DNA of 11,244 nt from Baffinella frigidus (lineage: Eukaryota; Cryptophyceae; Cryptomonadales; Baffinellaceae), in the NCBI GenBank assembly GCA_026770585.1, contig MU646544.1, forward strand, positions 498,947 through 510,190, written 5' to 3'. The notes under the pieces are model-generated. The model saw nothing but the letters and a program-made list of their open reading frames with translations. It had not been told where the DNA came from and did not search any database. Shown piece by piece: positions 1 to 6,200 of the stretch. The translations under genes were made by a program, and so were the position numbers. The first letter of the stretch is position 1. Each line of letters starts with the position of its first letter.

Positions 1-105
1 TACAACGCGTCCGCCGACACCTACTACAAGGCCAACGACGCCGCCGCCTATGACGACTGGGTGCGCGCGCGCAACCACTGGGACTACTTCTACAACCGCT
101 CGTAA
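1..105 (+). CDS. C-terminal end of an unrecognised protein (3'-terminal exon, partial)
   Basis: The window opens inside a reading frame of 34 codons ending in TAA at 103-105. 33 of the 34 codons end in G or C, which is a strong coding signature and contrasts with the mixed composition just after the stop. The residues are rich in Tyr, Asp, Asn and Ala and the tail ends DYFYNRS. No domain can be recognised from so short a piece, and the start lies outside the window. The gene points toward the minus-strand VWA8-like gene, so the two are convergent with about 3 kb between their stops. Coding status is fairly sure; function is unknown. Confidence 0.75.
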   Translation, partial: YNASADTYYKANDAAAYDDWVRARNHWDYFYNRS

Positions 106-783
106 ATTCTTCAGCTAACGCTGAAGCATTGCGGTTGAAGTCCCTCACGGATCAATACACGTTTTGACAAACTCATCACTGAGTGCCTACGGAGTGCCTT
201 CGCTGCGGTGCGTTCCACCACGTACATGCCGTTGCGCTTCTCACAAGCTCGCCCCACTTTCACGTGCGAGTCGCTCCCGTACGTCACATATGCGTGAAAA
301 CATCAGAACTCGTGTCGATGAACGTGTCGTCTGCCGGACACTTCGCCGTTGCACACGCAGAACAACGATGGTTCCAATTCACTTCAAGTCAAGTGCATGT
401 AGTCGTGACAACACGCAGTACCACGACCATGCTCTTCATGTTTTATCCTTCACCTGTGCTTCCAGTCGTGGTGCTACATGTAACGGGTACACGAAATTTC
501 CGTCTCATCTTCCGTAAACATCGACCTCGAACTTGAGAACACGGTTGCTACTGAAGGCCAATACCTAGCAGCCTTGAGTGGTCCTGGGGGGGTGTCGTGG
601 TTTTACATTCGAGGTAACCCTTGACGCTACGTGTAGGCTACACACGACCTCTCCCTCAACTGTAAGTCCTGCTCATGCGTAGCTTCGGTGGGGTGCATAC
701 ACGGCCGTTAGGTTAAGAACACGCAGGGTCGAATCCGTTCCGTATTCTTACGTTACGGTTTCTTGTACACGAGGTATCCCTGT
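106..783. other. 3' flank of the first gene, no gene seen
   Basis: Composition drops from GC-rich coding to mixed sequence rich in ACGT and CGT words. Two overlapping plus-strand open frames of about 117 codons (164-517 and 183-536) lack the GC-rich third positions of the real exons and resemble no family, so they are not called as genes. TGTAA, the usual green-algal polyadenylation word, occurs at 479 and 661. Either could end the upstream transcript, but this is weak evidence. Confidence 0.5.
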
Positions 784-786
784 ACC

Positions 787-852
787 GTTGAGGGTTCAGG
801 GTTCAGGGTTCAGGGTTCAGAAAGTAGGGTTGAGGGTTGAGGGTTTAGGGGG
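787..852. repeat. Degenerate telomere-like heptamer array (GGGTTCA/GGGTTGA/GGGTTTA)
   Basis: About nine imperfect units of agggttcag and agggttgag type end in gggtttagggg. The G-rich strand is the plus strand, as in every other heptamer array of the window. The sequence after it (about 848-881, with caccatctgg) resembles the sequence after the array at 2120-2143 (about 2154-2183, with taccatctgg), so the array and its flank seem to belong to one dispersed unit. Confidence 0.8.
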
Positions 853-911
853 GAGCAGGGGTCATTTCCCACCATCTGGCCGCTCACGGAGGGCTTCGGC
901 GCATGGATACG

Positions 912-961
912 CTGCGTGGGCACCAGTCCCGACTACTCTGCGTGGGCACCAGTCCCGACTA
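912..961. repeat. 26-bp direct tandem duplication
   Basis: The 24-bp word starting ctgcgtgggcaccagtcc occurs at 912-935 and again, identical, at 938-961. A smaller duplication, cgatccaa twice, follows near 1030-1045. Both look like recent slippage or local duplication in non-coding sequence. Confidence 0.8.
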
Positions 962-1049
962 TCCGAGCAACAGCGCGAGCGCCCACGCCCCTGCTTGGAA
1001 GGGGCCCGAGCGACGGGCCCAAGGGCCAACGATCCAACGATCCAAGCCA

Positions 1050-1143
1050 AAGTGCCCAGTAGGCTCATACGCCCTGCGCCAGGGCCCTAAGACCTGCCTC
1101 GGGCGAGTTAGGGTGACTATTCGCCCTATGGGCACTTAAGGGA
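1050..1143 (-). mobile_element. Fold-back element, family C, copy 1
   Basis: Short inverted ends aagtgccca (1050-1058) and tgggcactt (1129-1137) enclose about 70 bp. The reverse complement matches the element at 2509-2609, sharing gcaggtc near the middle, then agggcgta-gagcctactgg and cacttaaggga at the end. Two related copies in opposite orientation suggest a short non-autonomous element. No transposase and no clear target-site duplication are visible. Confidence 0.5.
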
Positions 1144-1249
1144 TAGGACCGTCACTGGGCGACAGCGTTCTGCGCCCTTCGTTCGGTGCACAGTATGGGG
1201 CTCTGGATGCGCTGGGGGACCTCGCTCCCCCTTATTCACAAGACGAGTA

Positions 1250-1368
1250 CAGGGGCACCTCGCTCATAACAAGGCACCCCTCCCCTAGAGGAGCACCGTA
1301 GGGCCCTAGGCATAGGCCTACTGTAGGGTCCTAGGAGGAGGCGCTTTCGTATGAGCGAGGTACTCCTG
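1250..1368 (-). mobile_element. Fold-back (MITE-like) element, family A, copy 1
   Basis: Imperfect terminal inverted repeats of about 40 bp begin caggggcacctcgctcat on the left and end atgagcgaggtactcctg on the right. The core carries ccctaggcataggcctac and tgtagggtcctagg. The core is the reverse complement of the core at 2290-2409, so the two copies lie in opposite orientation. It has no coding capacity. No clear target-site duplication is seen, so the superfamily is not assigned. Confidence 0.75.
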
Positions 1369-1562
1369 TCAACTGGGGGAGGCTGGCGTCGCCGCCCCGC
1401 GCTGGGGGGGTGTCTGGGAGGAGGGCAGTGCGGGGGCGCGGGGCTGCGGCCCCTCGGAAGATCATTCTGTTTATTCACGAGAAGACGGTGGCGCTCACGT
1501 CCTAGCACGGCTTTGCGGGTGTCTAGGCTCTAAGGGCACCCTACTTTCGACGTGACCGGGAG
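1369..1562. other. GC-rich non-coding stretch
   Basis: This is a G-rich stretch with several runs of five to seven G between about 1375 and 1460, followed by mixed sequence. No exon matching the neighbouring genes, RNA gene or repeat structure could be supported. Confidence 0.4.
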
Positions 1563-1657
1563 CAATCAAAAGTCAACTCAATTGCAGAAAGCACGGAAAT
1601 CCGTGCTTTTTTTCAAAAGTTGACCTCGCGGCACTGGAGAGTTGACTTTTGCGATTG
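1563..1657. mobile_element. Small inverted-repeat element with internal hairpin
   Basis: Ends caatcaaaagtcaactc (1563-1579) and gagttgacttttgcgattg (1639-1657) are inverted copies with one or two differences. Inside, aaagcacgga and tccgtgcttt form a 10-bp stem with a 2-nt loop, followed by a T run. In bacteria this inner hairpin would pass for an intrinsic terminator. Here the outer inverted repeat makes a MITE-like element more likely. A partial match to one end (atcaaaagtcaattc) occurs near 7864. Confidence 0.6.
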
Positions 1658-1707
1658 ACCACCCTCAGGTCTGGCGTAGTACGCACGCAAGGCTATGATG
1701 ACGCCAC

Positions 1708-1810
1708 AGTAGATTCACTTAGGCCTCCGAAGTAGATTCACTTGAGAGAGTTGAACGGCAAATCCGGTCCTTCTGAGAGAGTTGGGAGGAAAATACGGCC
1801 TTCCTATGGC
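1708..1810. repeat. Local direct repeats
   Basis: agtagattcactt occurs at 1708-1720 and 1731-1743. Next, two diverged units of about 33 bp starting gagagagttg follow each other between about 1744 and 1808. These are non-coding local duplications. Confidence 0.6.
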
Positions 1811-1842
1811 CTGCTGATCCGTTTCAGTAAATGTAACGAAAA

Positions 1843-1873
1843 ACAAGACACCCCGCGTGACACGCGGGCTTGT
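1843..1873. repeat. Hairpin with 13 paired bases
   Basis: acaag (1843-1847) pairs with cttgt (1869-1873), and cccgcgtg (1852-1859) pairs with cacgcggg (1861-1868) around a single base. The four bases between the two left segments are unpaired. The role is unknown; no poly-T or gene end is attached. Confidence 0.55.
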
Positions 1874-2119
1874 AGCGTTCAGAGGAAATGGGCCCGCGCT
1901 CCCAGACATAGGAGCACAGTAGACAGGTTGAGCGAAGCGCTCCTCCCGGCAAGGAACATGTCCCCGCCTACCTCCGCCAGTTGACCAACTTTTAGGTTCT
2001 CTAGGTTTTGAATGCTCCCAACATGGCCCAACGACACGCCTTTCCGTAGAAAAGATGTGGGGTCGCAGCTAGCAAGGAGCACTCCGCGCTGCACCACCTT
2101 CTGACTCGGAACCCTGCCA
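1874..2119. other. Intergenic stretch with a diverged dispersed repeat
   Basis: No gene is seen. The reverse complement of about 1985-2031 (containing atgttgggagc and two acct-aga words) resembles the plus strand at about 3055-3100, next to the VWA8 stop codon. The two form a diverged inverted pair about 1 kb apart. Confidence 0.4.
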
Positions 2120-2143
2120 GGTTTAGGGTTTAGGGTTTAGGGT
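2120..2143. repeat. Short TTTAGGG array
   Basis: Three TTTAGGG units in plus orientation. This is the Arabidopsis-type telomere motif in an interstitial position. Confidence 0.85.
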
Positions 2144-2289
2144 GTGACCCAGTGGGGAGAAAGGGGTCCGTGCCTACCATCTGGTACCCCCCCCCGACAG
2201 AGAGACCTTTACTCAATACCACCATGACTACCTTCTATTCTCCCGCAAGGAGGCTCGGTCCGCCGAGCAACAGGGGTGACTCCAACGTA

Positions 2290-2409
2290 CAGGGGTACCT
2301 CGCTCATAAGAAACCGCCCCACCCTAGAGGACCCTACAGTAGGCCTATGCCTAGGGCCCTGTGGTGGTCCTAGGGGGGGGGGCGGTTTCTTGTGAGCGAG
2401 GTACCCCTG
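2290..2409 (+). mobile_element. Fold-back (MITE-like) element, family A, copy 2
   Basis: Terminal inverted repeats of 31 bp differ at one position. The left arm starts caggggtacctcgctcat and the right arm ends gagcgaggtacccctg. The core contains accctacagtaggcctat and cctagggccct. The element is flanked by gta on the left and tac on the right, so a TA target duplication is possible. The near-perfect arms suggest recent insertion or maintenance by gene conversion. There is no transposase gene. Confidence 0.85.
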
Positions 2410-2415
2410 TACGGA

Positions 2416-2485
2416 CACGCACCGCCACGAAGTGGTCCTATGCGCCGAGGACTAGGCCTACCGTAGGACCCTAGGGCGGTGCGTG
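2416..2485. mobile_element. Fold-back element abutting family A copy 2
   Basis: Perfect 11-bp inverted ends cacgcaccgcc (2416-2426) and ggcggtgcgtg (2475-2485) enclose a core with actaggcctaccgtaggacc. That core is like those of family A and of the elements at 4887 and 6667, but the arms are unrelated. Confidence 0.6.
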
Positions 2486-2508
2486 CCCTCATTCGTGAGT
2501 AACCCCGG

Positions 2509-2609
2509 TCCCTTACGTGGCCAGCCGGTCAAATTTGACCGCCAAGAGGTCCTAGGCAGGTCCTGTGGCCATGCGGTAGGGCGTACGAGCCTACTGGCCA
2601 CTTAAGGGA
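2509..2609 (+). mobile_element. Fold-back element, family C, copy 2
   Basis: Inverted ends tcccttacgtggcca (2509-2523) and tggccacttaaggga (2595-2609) differ at one position. A perfect 16-bp palindrome, cggtcaaatttgaccg, lies inside near 2526-2541. The element is related to 1050-1143 in opposite orientation. Confidence 0.7.
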
Positions 2610-2654
2610 TAGTGCTCCCGCAAGGGGGTGCACAGCGAGCTACCAGTGCGAGAC

Positions 2655-3014
2655 GTGTCCAGCACACCTCCCCTCGTGTACAGCACACTTGGAGGCGTGT
2701 CCGACACACTTCTCCGCATGTCCAGCAATCCTCGAGGCGTGTCTAAAACCTATGTGAGGTGTGTCCAGCACACCTACCCGCGTGTCCAGCACCCTCGAAG
2801 GCGTGTCCAACACCGATTCGAGGCGTGTCCAGCACTCTCAGAGCGTGTCCAACACCGGTGCGAGGTGTGTCCAAGACACTTACCCGAGTGTCCCGCACTC
2901 CCGAAGGCGTGTCCAACACCGGTGCGAGGCGTGCCCAGCACACTCGTATGCGTGTCCAGCACACTCACTCGCGTGTCCCAGCACTCCCCGAGGCGTGTCC
3001 AGCACCACAGAACC
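2655..3014. repeat. Minisatellite of about 17 units, 20-22 bp each
   Basis: Each unit starts GTGTCC and continues with variants of AGCACACTC plus a GAGGC or CCCGC end. Examples start at 2655, 2760, 2782 and 2997. Units vary by substitution and by 1-2 bp length changes. Because the unit length is close to 21, several frames stay open on both strands, which yields spurious proteins rich in CPA and VQH. Unit variation and the absence of unique spacers exclude CRISPR. It lies about 80 bp beyond the VWA8 stop, within or just after the probable 3' UTR. Confidence 0.9.
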
Positions 3015-3097
3015 ATAGATAGGCAGTCTGTAGGGTCCTAGTTGCAGTGTCCGCCTATGTTGGGAGCTCGCAGAACCTCAAGGACCTCAAGGACGGG

Positions 3098-3262
3098 CTA
3101 CTGCTCCGGGAGACGCATGGCCGACGCGGCGGCGAACACCTCCTTGAAGGCTCCCGGGAGCTTGCCAGGGTCGGCGCACACGCGGCCGCGCCCCAGAGGG
3201 AGCGCTGCCGCGAGGCTCGTGGCCTCGGAGCCGCCGGCCAGGAAGAAGGCGTAGGCTTTCAC
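3098..3262 (-). CDS. VWA8: VWA8 terminal exon (last strand and C-terminus)
   Basis: 54 codons and TAG. The acceptor is TTCCCCAG before GTGAAAGCC. It encodes VKAYAFFLAGG, then LPLGRGRVCADPGKLP and the helix AFKEVFAAASAM. The family pattern here is a F-IF-GS strand, LP-GR, then D-K-IP---QQIF. 48 of 54 codons end in G or C. No AATAAA on the minus strand is apparent in the sequence just beyond the stop. Confidence 0.92.
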   Translation of the reverse strand: MKAYAFFLAGGSEATSLAAALPLGRGRVCADPGKLPGAFKEVFAAASAMRLPEQ

Positions 3263-6200
3263 CTGGGGAACGGTAGACAACGTCAACTTCGCCGTGGTTT
3301 CATGGTAGACGCGGCGTTTCGTTCTGTTCGTGGCCAACATATGTGAACGACGGGGCAGGGTGGTCACGCCGCGTGAGTTGTCAGTACGGGGTGCAGGTTT
3401 GGGGATTTCTGTAGTGCCGCTCAGCTGTGCTTCCTCAATAAAACAACGCTCTCTCGCTATCTCTGTATCTGTGTCTGTGTCTGTGTCTGTGTCTGTGTCT
3501 GTCTCGCTCTCTCTCTCTCTGTCTCTCCATCTGTCTCTCTGTCTCTCTCTCTATCTCTCTCTCACACACACACCTTCTTGTCGGAGATGAGGAGGTCGCC
3601 GAGCTCCTCAGGCTCGATTCCTGGTTTCGTGTTCCAGGGTTTGAGGTTTAGAGAGGGTAAGGGTTTAGGGTGTTAGGGTTCGAGGCTTCAGGGTTTCAGG
3701 GTTTAGGCTCGATGCCTGGTTTCGGGTTCCAGGGTTTAGGGTTGTGAGGTTTCGGGTTTTGTGGTTTCAGGGTTGAGGGTTGGGGGTAGAGACGCCGTGA
3801 GGGACTAGGGTTTAGGGTTTAGGGTTTAGGGTTGAGGGTTGAGGGTTAAGGGTTCAGTGTTTAGTGTTTAGTGTTTAGTGTTTAGTGTTTAGTGTTTAGT
3901 GTTTAGGGTTGAGGGTTTAGGGCTTGAGGGATTAGGGTTCAGGGAGGGGATACGGTTCAGGGTTCAGTGTTCCGGATTCAGGGTTCAGGGTTTAGAGAGC
4001 GGGTTGCGAGTTAGGGGGGGGAAACCGTAGCGGCGGAGGTTGGCGTCAGAGAGGACGAAGACGAAGTAGTCGTCCGCCTCCTCAGACGCCACCTGCAATC
4101 GATTCGATACGTCTTAAGGCTCCTACACGTTTCCACCTGACAGAATCGATTGGACTAAGTCACTCGCGAATACAGACACGCACCGTCCCACACGAGGCTA
4201 CCTATGTGAACATAATAAATGTCGATTGTAAACGTGTGTAGTAATTTTCAGATGAAAAGCAGCGACTTTACACAGGTCCGACCGCTCAGCGGGCGGAAAC
4301 GTGATCATTTGCCCACAAAACTTTAAAAGTCCGTTTTATTCTGTTCGCCTGGGTAGCCCCGTGTGGTCCTCCGATGCCACCTGACCACGCAAAAGGCTTC
4401 GGCTGAGTTCTCAGCCCAGTCGACCGCCTCCTTCGACACCACCTGAGAGTGGTGTCCGATGCTATCTCAGATTTGGCTTGACGTTGGAGCCGTTTCGTAC
4501 TTGTAGGGCGTAAAACACCAGGATTTGTACCGGAAATCCTTTAGATGGACGCACTGGGAAACATATATTCTGTTAGGGAGAGAGGACGAAGACGAAGGAG
4601 TCGTCCGCCTCCTCAGAAGCCACCTGTTGGAGTTGATTCGATATCCATCAGTGTGAGGACGGGCTGCGTCCTAGGGCGTCCCAGGACGGGTCCTAGGGCG
4701 TCCTAGGACGTTCTCACACCTTGCGTCCGCCCTCCCGTCCTACGGAGTCCTAGGACGGGCCCGCCTCGGGGCGAGAGACCCGGAGAAGTTTAGGGTTTAG
4801 GATTGAAGATAGACCCGGAGTAGTGTAGGGTTTAGGGTTTAGGGTCCACCTCCCGAGACGCCACCTGGTGGAATTCAGCTAGAGAGCCACACAGCGGACT
4901 TCGAAGGGATTTTGAATAACCCCTCAGCGATAAGACCTAGGACCCTACGGTAGGCAACCCGTAGGGCCATAGGGGGGTTCCTGCCGATAAGGTAACAGAA
5001 ACTCGGGCCCTGAGTGCCCGAAAATCCCTTCGTAGCCCGCTGTGTGGTAACATGCATCTATGAAGCTCACAATGCCGTCGTGGATGTCGCAGGAGAGCGT
5101 CCAGCCTTGCGACTCGCGCGTGAGAGCAGCAGAGGGGCGGGAGAGATCCACTGTAAAGCAAACCGACAAATGTAAATAAAAATGTGCAGTGGCGCAAACA
5201 CAGAGTGGGAAGGTACCTTCTTGATCGCGTGAGCGGTGGCCTCGAGCGTGCAGTCCCCCGACATGCAGTAGCCACAGAGGGGCGGGATCGATCTACGGAA
5301 ACGCAAACAGATCCACAGTGCATCACACACAGAGGGGGGCGAGGAAGCTCCCTCCTTGATCTACTGTAAAATAAAAAATCAGCAGATCTGCAGTAAAAAA
5401 ATGCAGATCTGCAGCAAAAAATAAGCAGATCTACAAATAAAAAATAAACAGATCCACAGTTAAGTAAATACAGAGGGGGGCGGGGATATCGGTAGAGACC
5501 TCCTTGATCGCGTGGGCGGTGGTCTCGAGCGTGCAGTCCCCCGACAAACAGTATGCACACACATCTACTGTAAAGCACCCATATCTACAGTACAGCAAAC
5601 AGAACAATGTAAAGCAAAAAAGTGTACAGTGAAGCTCACACATCGTAGGATGGTACCTCCTTGATCGCGTGGGCGGTGGCCTCGAGGGTGCAGTCCCCAG
5701 ACATGCAGTACTGCGCGTGCGCCCACATCCTCTGGATCACCTGTTGAGGGATCAGCGTTCAGGTTTCGAGACACGCCCTTGTAAAGTAGCTCGTAGGTTA
5801 GGGAATCCAAACGAGTGAGGGCTGGATGACCTGTGCGTTGGGGAGGGTTTCAGGTTCCTTTAGGGGTTCGAGGTACCTTGCAGGCTCAGGGTGTGTGGTC
5901 TGTCTCCCGCACCCTCTGGATCACCTGTGCGGTGGGGAGGGTTTCAGGTTTCGAGGCACGTCTTTGTAAAGTAGCTCTTATTCCGCATGAGCGGGAAACT
6001 CCGATGCAGTACTGCGCGTGCGCCCACATCCTCTGGATCACCTGTTGAGGGATCAGCGTTCAGGTTTCGAGACACGCCTTTGTAAAGTAGCTCGCAGGTT
6101 AGGGAATCCAAACGAGTGAGGAACTCCGAAGTAGACACCCCAGGTACAGATATCTGCTGGGGAATACAGGAGGGAAAACAAGGCGCCGAGACTCGGCGCC

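Larger units (their letters stand above)
5703..6117. repeat. 301-bp tandem duplication around the exon 7 acceptor
   Basis: About 114 bp at 5703-5816 recurs almost identically at 6004-6117, containing tactgcgcgtgcgcccacat and gggaatccaaacgagtgagg. A third, diverged copy of the middle lies at about 5906-5970, and a fragment at 5821-5850. The duplication copies the acceptor and 5' half of exon 7 into intron 6. Confidence 0.92.

Noticed and set aside
164-536. Two overlapping 117-codon plus-strand frames
   Set aside because: They lack the GC-rich third positions of the real exons, show no motif, and overlap each other in different frames.
1587-1612. Hairpin followed by T run, like a bacterial intrinsic terminator
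   Set aside because: It sits inside a larger inverted-repeat element, and all other evidence shows a eukaryotic genome.
2152-2418. Small frames on both strands with AHKKPP and RPMPRAL
   Set aside because: Produced by the arms and core of the family A fold-back element; the same words appear on both strands because of the inverted repeat.
2655-3014. Possible CRISPR-like array
   Set aside because: Units are contiguous, diverged and 20-22 bp long with no unique spacers, in a eukaryotic context.
2628-3041. 137-codon plus-strand frame and overlapping frames on both strands
   Set aside because: Translation of the 21-bp minisatellite; several frames stay open because the unit is near a multiple of three.
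4985-5046. GYEGIFGHSG on the minus strand, resembling the VWA8 GHSGD motif
   Set aside because: It is read from the arm of the fold-back element at 4887-5047 and lies downstream of exon 7, the wrong order. The true GHSGDG exon is 7184-7247.
4937-5578. 213-codon minus-strand open frame
   Set aside because: It runs through two exon 7 echoes out of frame, intron repeats and a fold-back element; its Cys/Arg/Leu-rich product is not a domain.
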